From NCBI RefSeq assembly GCF_042650125.1, contig NZ_JBHSAP010000009.1, positions 558,001-622,000 on the forward strand: a DNA stretch of 64,000 bases. The letters are read 5' to 3'. Origin of the DNA: Salinithrix halophila (GTDB lineage Bacteria; Bacillota; Bacilli; Thermoactinomycetales; DSM-45169). Shown piece after piece: positions 1-7,243 of the stretch. Both the position numbers and the translations under genes were made by a program. The notes beneath the pieces were generated by a model. It saw only the letters and a program-made list of their open reading frames with translations, ran no database searches and was not told the DNA's origin. Numbering within the stretch: the first letter of the stretch is position 1; the number at the start of each line of letters is the position of its first letter.

Positions 1-154
1 TCTTCTTCCAGTTAGGAACCCGTTGTTTTCTCCTGAACATGGCCAGCCCACTCACTCATCTTTGAAAACCCCTTCCTGGTTGATGGACTTTCCACCCTAT
101 TTCCCGACTCGGTCACGATAAAACTTCCGATTGAGACATCGTCCCCTAGATGGA
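1..154. other. left edge, no gene seen
   Basis: No reading frame with a ribosome binding site, no hairpin followed by a T-run and no RNA motif is visible here. It is the downstream side of the minus-strand CBS gene that follows. Confidence 0.5.
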
Positions 155-712
155 TCAACGCCTGGATTTAAGAGCAAGCCAGACGCCGGTTCCCAAGAGC
201 ATCCCGGCAGCCGCCAGACCGAACGAGAGGGAAGTCCCCGGCGGTTGTGAACCCCTGGAAATGCGCCGGTACGCCCGACCGGCTTCCCAAGACAGCGACT
301 TTTCTGCCGCTAAGTCAGCGAGGGTGACCAATCCCACCCACTTGCCGTCCTCGAATACGGGGAGGCAAGAGATTCCATGCTTCTCCATCACCTGAATCGC
401 CTCCCGAGCTTGCCAGTCGAGCTTTCCCACCGCTGGTGCCTTTTGCATCCACTGGGCAACAGGAGAACGAGCAGCCTTTTTTCCACCACTGGCCAGCGCC
501 TCCAAGAGGTCTCGGTCCCTTACCATCCCGACCAGTCTCTCTTTTTTGCAGACCGGCAGATATTCCAGTCGCTTCCTGTTCATTTTTTTCAGCACGCTTT
601 GCGTCTTGTCGGAAGGTTTACAAGGCTCTATGCGGGTATCGATAAACTCCCGTAAACGGAGGTGTTCCCGGTCATTTCGTGAAAAACCCCGGCCTACAGA
701 CTTCCCGTTCAT
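155..712 (-). CDS. CBS-domain protein with C-terminal membrane anchor
   Basis: A 185-residue protein. Two CBS motifs are visible, around residues 28-80 (ending in ERLVGMVRDRDLLEAL) and 88-140 (HGISCLPVFEDGKWVGLVTLADL). After a Ser/Pro-rich linker comes a single hydrophobic helix (SFGLAAAGMLLGTGVWLAL) and a short positive tail, so the CBS pair is probably tethered to the cytoplasmic face of the membrane. CBS pairs usually bind adenine nucleotides and act as energy or ionic sensors; the ligand and target here are unknown. The start overlaps the stop of the upstream gene in an ATGA, with AAGGA before it, which suggests translational coupling to that small anchored protein. Architecture is clear; function is not. 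Confidence 0.8.
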   Translation of the reverse strand: MNGKSVGRGFSRNDREHLRLREFIDTRIEPCKPSDKTQSVLKKMNRKRLEYLPVCKKERLVGMVRDRDLLEALASGGKKAARSPVAQWMQKAPAVGKLDWQAREAIQVMEKHGISCLPVFEDGKWVGLVTLADLAAEKSLSWEAGRAYRRISRGSQPPGTSLSFGLAAAGMLLGTGVWLALKSRR

Positions 713-1041
713 TCCGATTCGTCCTTTTTCGCCACCGCTTTTTTCCCATTTCCTTTTGTGGTTTTCTTCTTCTCTGCCTCCTCCTGACCTTCTTCTCCCC
801 CTGTGCTTTCTTTAGCTTCTTTGGTTTCTTTGGACTCCTCTTCCACGTAGGGATCCTTAGGTAAGGCGATCCCCGATTCTTTCAGGGAAGTGACTTTCCC
901 GCAGAGATCTTTCGAAGTGTTTTTCACTTTGTTTCTGATTTCAGGATTAAGGAGCATCGCCGCACCGGTGGCTAAGGTTCCTACAGCCACTCCCAACATG
1001 ACGCTGTTTCCGTTCACATTCTGCTTTTTTCTCCTCAACAT
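709..1041 (-). CDS. small membrane-anchored protein, YtxH-like, charged tail
   Basis: 110 residues. The start chosen has GAGGAGG seven bases upstream; longer frames upstream lack such a site. After a short basic N-terminus there is one helix (VMLGVAVGTLATGAAMLL), then a motif like that of YtxH/gas-vesicle-type anchored proteins (NPEIRNKVKNTSKDL) and a long tail very rich in Glu and Lys that is probably disordered. It is coupled to the following CBS protein through a 4-base overlap, so the two probably work together at the membrane, perhaps in stress. The family link rests only on the N-terminal pattern. Confidence 0.7.
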   Translation of the reverse strand: MLRRKKQNVNGNSVMLGVAVGTLATGAAMLLNPEIRNKVKNTSKDLCGKVTSLKESGIALPKDPYVEEESKETKEAKESTGGEEGQEEAEKKKTTKGNGKKAVAKKDESE

Positions 1042-1177
1042 GGTAAATCCTCCTCTATAATGTTGATTTGCTGAATATATACCTTCCTGTAGCAGGATTA
1101 AAACACTCTTTGCTTTCCAATAGAAACCAAAATATTGGAGAGACCTCTCCACTGGGGGCTACAAACCCTTCAGCCAT

Positions 1178-2902
1178 TCACGTCAAGTGTTTCAGCCCTT
1201 TCCGGATGGGAGGCAATTCCACTCTTCCATTTTTAAATAGCCGCTTGATCATATGCTTTGCGTACCCAGCTGCCTGTGCGTAGGTGATCTTCCCCGGCAA
1301 CGGTGGCTGATCTTCTATGCAGACATCCACCAGAGCCGGTTTCCCGACAGCAGCTGCCTGCTCCAAAGCGGGGGCAAGCTCGCAGGAATTTTCCACCCGG
1401 AAGCCTATACCGCCGCAGAGCTCAGCAAAACGGGCAAAGTCAAACCCTTCGAGCTCCGTGCCGAACTCCAGGTTTCCCATGACCTGTTGCTCATACTGGA
1501 TCATCCCGATCTTCTCGTTGTTAAGAACCACTACAAGAATCGGCAATTGGTATTTTACGGCAGTTAGAAAATCCTGCATCACCATGGTGAACCCCCCGTC
1601 CCCGCAAACGGCCACCGTCTGACGCTCCGGCCAGGCTATCTTACCCGCAAGGGCTCCGGGAAGGCCGCAACCCATGGTGGCCAACCAACTGGAAATCACC
1701 CATTTCTGGTCGCTAACCGGGAAATGACGAGTCATCCAAACCGTGACATTCCCTACATCGACCGACAACACCGCGTCGCGGTCCACCACCTTCCGAAGTT
1801 GGGCAATCACTTGTGCCGGTCGGATCGGCGACCCTTCTTCTAACGCCTCGTCCTCGGCCAGCCCTTTCCGCCAATCGGCCATCCGCTTCTGGCACTTCTC
1901 CAGGAAGTTTCGTTCCTCTTTCCTCTCTAGATGGCCTGTCAACCAACGAAGAGTGGTTCCAGCGTCCCCCACCAAGCCCACCTCGACTGGGTAACGTTTG
2001 CCGATCTGAGAGGGGTCGATATCGAGCTGGACTGCCAAAACATCTTCCGGAAGGTATTCCCTGTAAGGGAAGGAGGTTCCCAAAAGGAGCAACAAATCCG
2101 TCTCCTCCATCGCCTCGTAAGCAGGTTTTGTACCGATCTGCCCCAACTGACCGAGGTTATAGGGGTGCTCATCGGGAAGGGCCCCCTTCCCGGCCAATGC
2201 CAGGATCACCGGAGCCGCCGCTTTTTCTGCGAAGGCGTCCAGTTCCTCCTGGGCACCGAGACACCCTTTTCCAGCCAAAATCAGGGGCTTTTTCGCACTG
2301 CGGATCATGCCGAGCGCCTCGGTCAGATCCTCCTCCTGTGGGATGGATACACTTTCGGTGTAAGTAGGAGATGTAGCACGGGGGTTCCGTTTCCCTTTCT
2401 TCCCAGGCAGATCATCCGGGATGGTCAAAATCGCCACCCCTTTCTTTGCATACGCGGTCCGGATCGCTTGATTGAGCAGTTCCGGCAGTTCTTCCGCCGC
2501 AGCTGCTCGCTCGTTGTAAACTGATACATCGGCGAACATCCGCTCCAGGTGTACTTCCTGAAAGTCATCCCGCCCGAGATGAGGGGTCGATATCTGCCCC
2601 GCCAACACCAAAACGGGCGCCCCGTCGGCTTTGGCATCGTACAATCCGTTTAAGAGGTGAATCGCCCCCGGCCCGGCAATGGAGAGGCAGACGCCGACTT
2701 TTCCCGTCAGTTTGGCATAAGAAGAAGCCGCCAGAGCGGCTGTTTCCTCATGGCGAACCTGGATGAAGCGGATTCGGTCCTTCTCTTTTCGGAACTCTTC
2801 CATCAGATTATTAATGGAATCTCCGGGAAGCCCGTAAATATGATCCACTCCCCAAGCCAATAAATTTTCCACCAATCCTTTTCCTGCTGTTTTGGCAAAC
2901 AT
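1178..2902 (-). CDS. ydaP: thiamine-diphosphate-dependent pyruvate oxidase (YdaP/PoxB type)
   Basis: 574 residues, the usual length for this family. The N-terminal PYR domain carries GVDHIYGLPGDSINNLMEE and the catalytic Glu in RHEETAALAA; a central FAD/nucleotide-type domain follows; the C-terminal PP domain has the ThDP motif GDGGFTMVMQDFLTAV...NN. The reaction expected is oxidative decarboxylation of pyruvate to acetate (or acetyl phosphate) and CO2, with electrons passed to O2 or quinone. The start has GGAGG eight bases upstream. Acetate made here could feed AcsA, encoded 34 kb away. Other enzymes of the family (acetolactate synthase, glyoxylate carboligase) fit less well because the whole sequence follows the YdaP pattern. 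Confidence 0.88.
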   Translation of the reverse strand: MFAKTAGKGLVENLLAWGVDHIYGLPGDSINNLMEEFRKEKDRIRFIQVRHEETAALAASSYAKLTGKVGVCLSIAGPGAIHLLNGLYDAKADGAPVLVLAGQISTPHLGRDDFQEVHLERMFADVSVYNERAAAAEELPELLNQAIRTAYAKKGVAILTIPDDLPGKKGKRNPRATSPTYTESVSIPQEEDLTEALGMIRSAKKPLILAGKGCLGAQEELDAFAEKAAAPVILALAGKGALPDEHPYNLGQLGQIGTKPAYEAMEETDLLLLLGTSFPYREYLPEDVLAVQLDIDPSQIGKRYPVEVGLVGDAGTTLRWLTGHLERKEERNFLEKCQKRMADWRKGLAEDEALEEGSPIRPAQVIAQLRKVVDRDAVLSVDVGNVTVWMTRHFPVSDQKWVISSWLATMGCGLPGALAGKIAWPERQTVAVCGDGGFTMVMQDFLTAVKYQLPILVVVLNNEKIGMIQYEQQVMGNLEFGTELEGFDFARFAELCGGIGFRVENSCELAPALEQAAAVGKPALVDVCIEDQPPLPGKITYAQAAGYAKHMIKRLFKNGRVELPPIRKGLKHLT

Positions 2903-2961
2903 GCCATCTACCTCCTCTCTGATCTATTTTCACTTCCTGATCTCTCTCAAACAAAAGCTAT

Positions 2962-2986
2962 AAAAAAAGACCCCATCCCTGGAGCC
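2962..2986 (-). terminator. weak terminator after ylaN
   Basis: On the minus strand GGCTCC pairs with GGGGTC (two wobble pairs) around a six-base loop and is followed by seven T. The stem is short, so termination may be partial, leaving read-through into ydaP possible. Confidence 0.45.
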
Positions 2987-3020
2987 TTCCATCAAGCGAT
3001 ATGGTATATGAAAACTTAGA

Positions 3021-3314
3021 TCAGCCCTGCTTCGGGGAGGGAAGAACGAGAGAATAGAGGTGAGCCAATTTTTGCTCCAGTTCACTGATAATCTCCCTAC
3101 CTTGCGCACGGTTGATCAAACCGGCACGCACTGCGAAGTCGATTTCACGGGAGAGACCGAACATCTGTGTATCCAACACTTCCTCATAAAGAGGACACTT
3201 TGGAGCAGTCAGGTTTTCTAGCTGTACCGCAATCAGCTGTTCGATCTTATTGGCGTCCTCCCGGAGAAGCTGTTCGGCTCGCTGGGTCAGGTCGGTTTGA
3301 GTAGGCGTAGTCAA
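3021..3314 (-). CDS. ylaN: YlaN (UPF0358), Fur-interacting iron-responsive protein
   Basis: 97 residues when read from a TTG preceded by a run of seven G. The signature CPLYEEVLDTQMFGLSREID is the family hallmark, with EQLLREDANKIEQLIAVQL before it. In Bacillus and Staphylococcus YlaN is reported to bind ferrous iron and to act on Fur, linking iron status to gene regulation. I reject the longer frame from an ATG 48 bases upstream: it crosses a perfect hairpin and has no ribosome site. The neighbour is glutaminase, the same pairing as ylaM-ylaN in B. subtilis, which strengthens the call. Confidence 0.9.
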   Translation of the reverse strand: MTTPTQTDLTQRAEQLLREDANKIEQLIAVQLENLTAPKCPLYEEVLDTQMFGLSREIDFAVRAGLINRAQGREIISELEQKLAHLYSLVLPSPKQG

Positions 3315-3330
3315 GGATACCCCCCCATTC

Positions 3331-3353
3331 AACAGTTTGGAAGCCAAACTGTT
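3331..3353 (-). promoter_or_regulatory. perfect 10-bp hairpin in ylaN 5' leader
   Basis: AACAGTTTGG and CCAAACTGTT are perfect inverted repeats separated by three bases. The hairpin ends 16 bases before the TTG start and just upstream of the G-run that serves as ribosome site. There is no T-run, so it is not a terminator. It may stabilise the message, bind a protein or set spacing for translation. Confidence 0.6.
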
Positions 3354-3370
3354 CACATGCATTCAAGGTA

Positions 3371-3399
3371 AGTGTAACACGACCCTTTTCCATTTGCAA
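3371..3399 (-). promoter_or_regulatory. candidate sigma-A promoter of ylaN
   Basis: TTGCAA and TACACT separated by 17 bases on the minus strand, in the gap after glutaminase. The expected transcript starts close to the rejected upstream ATG, leaving a leader of about 50 bases that holds the hairpin. ylaN can therefore be expressed apart from glsA. Confidence 0.5.
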
Positions 3400-3420
3400 A
3401 GACCAGCATTGCCTCTCCCG

Positions 3421-4332
3421 TCAGAAGATACTTAGTTCCCACTCCCGGCAAAGCTCTTTCAAGAGGCGAACACCGGCAATACTATTTCCTTTTTCGTCCA
3501 GGGACGGCCCGAAAACACCAATGCCCATCCGCCGGGGGACGGAAGCCAGAATCCCGCCGGAAACACCACTTTTTGCCGGAATGCCTGCTTGGATGGCGAA
3601 TTCGCCTGAAGCGTTGTACATCCCGCAAGTGACCATGAATGTCTTAACCAGCCTTGCCAGGGAATGAGGAACCACCTCCTCTCCATTTTCGCTGCGGCCA
3701 TAGCGGGCAAGGCAGAGGCCGATCCGTGCCAAATCGTCACAAGTAACGGAAATGGCGCAGTGTCGTAGATAAAGTTCCAGGGTGGCATCCACATCCCGGA
3801 TGCTGCCAAATTCCTTGAGCAAATAGGCCAATGCCCGATTTCGATCCCCGGTAGCCAACTCGGAGTGGTAAACCGCCTCGTCTACTTCGATCTCGGGATT
3901 TTCCGCCATATCACGCACCAGCTGAAGAATCCGTTCCATCCGTTCTTCGGCCGACTCTCCCTTAATCATGGAACTTACCACCAGGGCGCCTGCGTTGATC
4001 ATCGGGTTCAGAGGCTTGCCGGGCTTCGTCGTCTCCAGTTTAAACAAGGAGTTAAATGGATCTCCCGTAGGCTCCATTCCTACCTTGTCAAAAACAAAGT
4101 CGGGACCATGGTCCATCAGTGCCAGAATCAAGGTGATCACTTTGGATATGCTCTGAAGCGTAAACGAAACGGGGCAATCTCCAGCGGAGTACACCTTTCC
4201 TTCACAGGTGCGGACTGTTACGCCGAGAGCGCGAGGTTCCTGCTCCGTCAATTGGGGGATGTACTCGGCCACATTTCCCTCCACCGTGAGATCCCGGTGT
4301 TTCTTCACCAACTCTTCCAAAAATGATTGCAA
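3421..4332 (-). CDS. glsA: glutaminase (serine-dependent, GlsA family)
   Basis: 303 residues, full length. The enzyme hydrolyses L-glutamine to glutamate and ammonia in the cytoplasm. The beta-lactamase-like fold is marked by the catalytic Ser-Lys pair in FTLQSISKVITL and by NPMINAGALVVSSMI; the C-terminal AKSGVSGGILASVP loop is also typical. Translation starts at TTG seven bases after AGGAGG. It lies upstream of ylaN as in B. subtilis, although a separate ylaN promoter is likely. Confidence 0.93.
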   Translation of the reverse strand: MQSFLEELVKKHRDLTVEGNVAEYIPQLTEQEPRALGVTVRTCEGKVYSAGDCPVSFTLQSISKVITLILALMDHGPDFVFDKVGMEPTGDPFNSLFKLETTKPGKPLNPMINAGALVVSSMIKGESAEERMERILQLVRDMAENPEIEVDEAVYHSELATGDRNRALAYLLKEFGSIRDVDATLELYLRHCAISVTCDDLARIGLCLARYGRSENGEEVVPHSLARLVKTFMVTCGMYNASGEFAIQAGIPAKSGVSGGILASVPRRMGIGVFGPSLDEKGNSIAGVRLLKELCREWELSIF

Positions 4333-4517
4333 TCGGATTCCTCCTCACAGACTTACGGACACCGTACCTTCTATTTTTCTCATGAAGCCCCTGATGTATA
4401 ATAGGGGAGAATTAAAACCAGTTCAATTTCGGTGTCCTTCCTGGAGTCCACATCCCCAGGGAGAAAGCTAGTCCTGTGTGGCTGGAAGGAATATCGGAAA
4501 TGTCAGGAGCGTTATCG

Positions 4518-4883
4518 ATGAGTCCAATCATTCTTATCACCGGCAACGTAACATATCAGATTAACCTGGACCCGACCATCTGGATCGTTGACGAGCGCCG
4601 CTTTGACATGGGATCGCGCTTTCCCGGAATCGATGGACTGGGAATCTCCTTCGCCCCTTTTTTAGCGAACGCGGAACCCGCCCCCGATGCAACGCAGGTA
4701 ATTTTGCACCGGCGGGGTAAAGAGACGGTGACCCTCACCATGGCGGAGGCCAAGGAGGCGATCTTCCAGTTTGCCCGGGAAGGAAAGCCGATTCATCCTG
4801 ACGGCCCCGCCCTCCTCTTCCTTGCGGACGGCAGCAACCGGGACCAACCCATCGACTTCATCGAAAAAATAGAAGTGGTATAG
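4518..4883 (+). CDS. conserved hypothetical protein
   Basis: About 121 residues from the ATG with AGGAG nine bases upstream; an in-frame ATG at 4500 is also possible. I do not recognise a family. It starts MSPIILITGNVTYQINLDP, has a Gly/Phe-rich middle (GIDGLGISFAPFLANAEPA) and a mixed alpha/beta C-terminal half without signal or membrane segment (TMAEAKEAIFQFAREGKPI). It is a single-gene unit, with a TATAAT at 4397-4402 upstream and a strong terminator right behind, so it is likely a real, independently expressed cytosolic protein. Confidence 0.65.
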   Translation: MSPIILITGNVTYQINLDPTIWIVDERRFDMGSRFPGIDGLGISFAPFLANAEPAPDATQVILHRRGKETVTLTMAEAKEAIFQFAREGKPIHPDGPALLFLADGSNRDQPIDFIEKIEVV

Positions 4884-4896
4884 GTTGCATATAACG

Positions 4897-4930
4897 AAAA
4901 GAACCGGGGATGCGTCCCTGGTTCTTTTTT
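4897..4930. terminator. bidirectional terminator
   Basis: AGAACC-GGGGA and TCCC-GGTTCT form an interrupted stem flanked by A4 on the left and T6 on the right, serving both the plus-strand hypothetical gene and the minus-strand thioesterase. Confidence 0.85.
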
Positions 4931-4955
4931 ATACAACCGGTCGATCCTGTCTCTT

Positions 4956-5453
4956 TCACCGGCTTGAGGCATGAACCGGCCAAGTCTGAATGGAAAAGGT
5001 ACCGGTGGTAAGAGCAATCAGTGTCCCCCGTTCGTTCTCCACTTGACAGTCAGCCACCGCCAAGGTCTGACCCAGCCGGATCAATCGTGCGGTGGAGATC
5101 AGTTCTTTACCCCGGCCCGGTTGGAGGAAGTGTGTTTTCATCTCCACCGTTACGGCAAATTGGCTCTTTGGCAGACTTTTGTTGATGAGGGAACCCATCG
5201 TCGAATCCGCCAGGGTAGCTGTAATCCCCCCATGAACGATCCCGCCCCGGTTCAGCATATACGAGGTGATCGGGATGCGGAAGCGGTATTCCCGCTCCCC
5301 GATAAACGCACCCGAAAGTCCCAGAAAACCTGAGGGGTATGCGCTTCCCCGTTCCCGTTTTTGCCGGATAGCCTGTAGAGCGAGCCTAAGAACCTCTTTC
5401 TCTTCTTCAGTTCCTGTCTCCAAAACATCGAGAAGATCGTTTTTCAGCTGCAA
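4956..5453 (-). CDS. hotdog-fold thioesterase (PaaI family)
   Basis: 165 residues. Start is a TTG five bases after GGAGGA, the only supported start downstream of the peptidase stop. The family core is NRGGIVHGGITATLADSTMG with the conserved HGG, followed by the strand pattern of a single hotdog domain. These enzymes hydrolyse acyl- or aryl-CoA esters; the natural substrate is unknown. The N-terminal helix (about 45 residues) is longer than in minimal PaaI proteins and is shared with the second hotdog protein near 11.5 kb, so the two appear to be paralogues. It is the second gene of a unit with an M42 peptidase. Confidence 0.82.
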   Translation of the reverse strand: MQLKNDLLDVLETGTEEEKEVLRLALQAIRQKRERGSAYPSGFLGLSGAFIGEREYRFRIPITSYMLNRGGIVHGGITATLADSTMGSLINKSLPKSQFAVTVEMKTHFLQPGRGKELISTARLIRLGQTLAVADCQVENERGTLIALTTGTFSIQTWPVHASSR

Positions 5454-5490
5454 GAAAATCCTCCGTCCATGGAATATTGAAGGGGAAAAA

Positions 5491-6555
5491 TCAAAGCGAA
5501 TCGGTTTGGATGTATTGGTACAGCAGGCGATAAGTATTGACGAGTGCTTCCGTATGGGTGCGCTCGAAGGCATGGGAAGCATCCACCCCGGGACCGACCA
5601 ATCCGTGGATGAGTTCATGCCCGGCTCTCACGGCTGCGCTAGCATCGGAATTATAAAACGGATAGATATCTACCTGATAATGAAGGTTCTCCTTCTCGGC
5701 AACCTTCGTCAATTTTTTTCGAAGCCCATAGTGATAAGGGCCGCTGGAGTCTTTGGCACAGATAGAAACGCAGTACTCATCGGTGGCCAGTCCCTCTCCG
5801 ATTGCTCCCATATCGACGGCGAGATATTCTCTCACTCCTTCCGGAATGCTGGAGTTGGCTCCAAAACCCACCTCTTCATAGGTGCTGAAGTAAAAATGAG
5901 TGGTAACCGGGAGCGTTATCTCCTTTTTCACCAACTCTTGAATCAGTTCGACAAGGATCGCGGCACTGGCTTTATCATCCATATGCCGTCCTTTGATGAA
6001 GCCCGCCTCGGTCACTTCCAGCCGCGGATCGAAAGAGACAAAATCTCCTACGGCGATCCCCAGTTCACGAACATCCTCCGCATTTTCCACCCGGGCATCC
6101 AGACGAACCTCCATGTTGGCTTCCTTTCGTTCCTGTTTTGCAGCATCCCTATATACATGAACCGATGTATGAGTGGCCAAAACGGTCCCAGTTACACGGT
6201 TTCCGGTACTGGCCTCCACGGAGCAGTATACCCCTTCCACGGAATTCCAGGATAAACCGCCAATGTTGGTAATACGGAGGCGACCGTTGGATTTAATTTC
6301 TTTCACCATGCCACCCAAGGTATCCACATGGGCGGTCAATAAGCGTCCACATGTATCATCTTGTCCGGGAAGGGTAGCGATCAATCCTCCTTTGGCTGTC
6401 CGTTTTAGACGCAGGTGATTAGCATAAGGAGAAAGCCGCTCTTCCAAGTAGTGAACCGCTTCCCCTGCGTTTCCAGTCGGGCTGGGGATGTTGATCAGTC
6501 GTGCTAACGTATTGACGATAGACTCCTGTGGTACGTTCATCATGTTGTTTTCCAC
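5491..6555 (-). CDS. M42 family zinc aminopeptidase (YhfE/FrvX type)
   Basis: 354 residues. The metal ligands of the family are visible: TAHVDTLG, GRHMDDKAS, the catalytic STYEEVGFG, AVDMGA and a C-terminal His in ASHAFERTH. Members form large tetrahedral cytosolic complexes that trim N-terminal residues from peptides; some are glutamyl aminopeptidases or cellulase-associated. Translation starts at GTG with GGAGAAAG upstream. It is followed after a short gap by a thioesterase gene, and a terminator separates it from abrB upstream. Confidence 0.87.
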   Translation of the reverse strand: MENNMMNVPQESIVNTLARLINIPSPTGNAGEAVHYLEERLSPYANHLRLKRTAKGGLIATLPGQDDTCGRLLTAHVDTLGGMVKEIKSNGRLRITNIGGLSWNSVEGVYCSVEASTGNRVTGTVLATHTSVHVYRDAAKQERKEANMEVRLDARVENAEDVRELGIAVGDFVSFDPRLEVTEAGFIKGRHMDDKASAAILVELIQELVKKEITLPVTTHFYFSTYEEVGFGANSSIPEGVREYLAVDMGAIGEGLATDEYCVSICAKDSSGPYHYGLRKKLTKVAEKENLHYQVDIYPFYNSDASAAVRAGHELIHGLVGPGVDASHAFERTHTEALVNTYRLLYQYIQTDSL

Positions 6556-6599
6556 TCGCTTTCTCCACTAACTTTCGAGCTTATCCCGTACAAAAAATA

Positions 6600-6627
6600 T
6601 AAAAAAGGAAGCCGATCCAGGCTTCCT
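6600..6627 (-). terminator. terminator between abrB and the peptidase gene
   Basis: AGGAAGCC pairs with GGCTTCCT around six bases, followed on the minus strand by T6 and further T-rich sequence. Confidence 0.8.
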
Positions 6628-6796
6628 GAAACAGGCGATTAAGGGACCGAAAAAGGGATGGGGAGTCGAGGCACTTCTATCAGGGGGTGTGGCAATCACT
6701 ATTCTCTCCCGAAGCTTCTCTGAGGCTGAAAAAATACGGATCCTCAATCGACCATTGGAGGAATCGTTCGATCATCCAAGACACTTCCGGGCTGAA

Positions 6797-7051
6797 TTAA
6801 GTACCCTCCATCGCTGAAGCCAGTTCATTCAAGCAATCTTCGCACACATTCCTATTCCGGTACTGGGTCACCTTGTCCACCTGTCCGCAAAAGATGCAGG
6901 AAGGACTGTACTTCTTCAGAATTACATTGGATCCGTCTACATATATTTCCAAGGGGTCTCTCACATCGATATCCATCGTACGCCTTAGTTCCACTGGCAA
7001 GACAATTCGCCCCAACTCGTCTACTTTCCGTACGATACCCGTCGCTTTCAT
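6797..7051 (-). CDS. AbrB-family transition-state regulator with Cys-pair C-terminus
   Basis: 84 residues. The first 50 form the swapped-hairpin AbrB DNA-binding domain (STGIVRKVDELGRIVLPVEL pattern, reading ATGIVRKVDELGRIVLPVEL here). In place of the usual C-terminal multimerisation domain there is a short tail with CIFC and CEDC, a likely zinc knuckle seen in AbrB of some Paenibacillus-like genomes. AbrB proteins repress post-exponential functions such as sporulation, competence and antibiotic genes. GGAGGTGG precedes the ATG. Which genes it controls here cannot be read from the sequence. Confidence 0.88.
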   Translation of the reverse strand: MKATGIVRKVDELGRIVLPVELRRTMDIDVRDPLEIYVDGSNVILKKYSPSCIFCGQVDKVTQYRNRNVCEDCLNELASAMEGT

Positions 7052-7080
7052 GTTCCCACCTCCGTTTCGCGGGATTATCC

Positions 7081-7108
7081 CTTATATACCACGCCCATCC
7101 TACGTAAA
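7081..7108 (-). promoter_or_regulatory. candidate promoter of the AbrB-type gene
   Basis: TTTACG and TATAAG separated by 16 bases, placed about 30 bases before the start codon. Confidence 0.5.
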
Positions 7109-7243
7109 ACCACCCCCGCATCCCCCCTTCCATAATGAACGCAAACAGGAAAAGGATTATCCCCTTTCAACCTCGAATATAGAAAAACGTTCCTATATAT
7201 CGATATTCGTCTCCTTTTATAATAATTTGGAAAGGTGAGTGCC

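Noticed and set aside
3315..3362. N-terminal extension of ylaN from an upstream ATG
   Set aside because: Reads through a perfect hairpin, lacks a ribosome site and is missing from the usual family length.
5266..6255. 329-codon plus-strand frame opposite the M42 peptidase
   Set aside because: Shadow of the peptidase whose metal ligands are all in place on the other strand.
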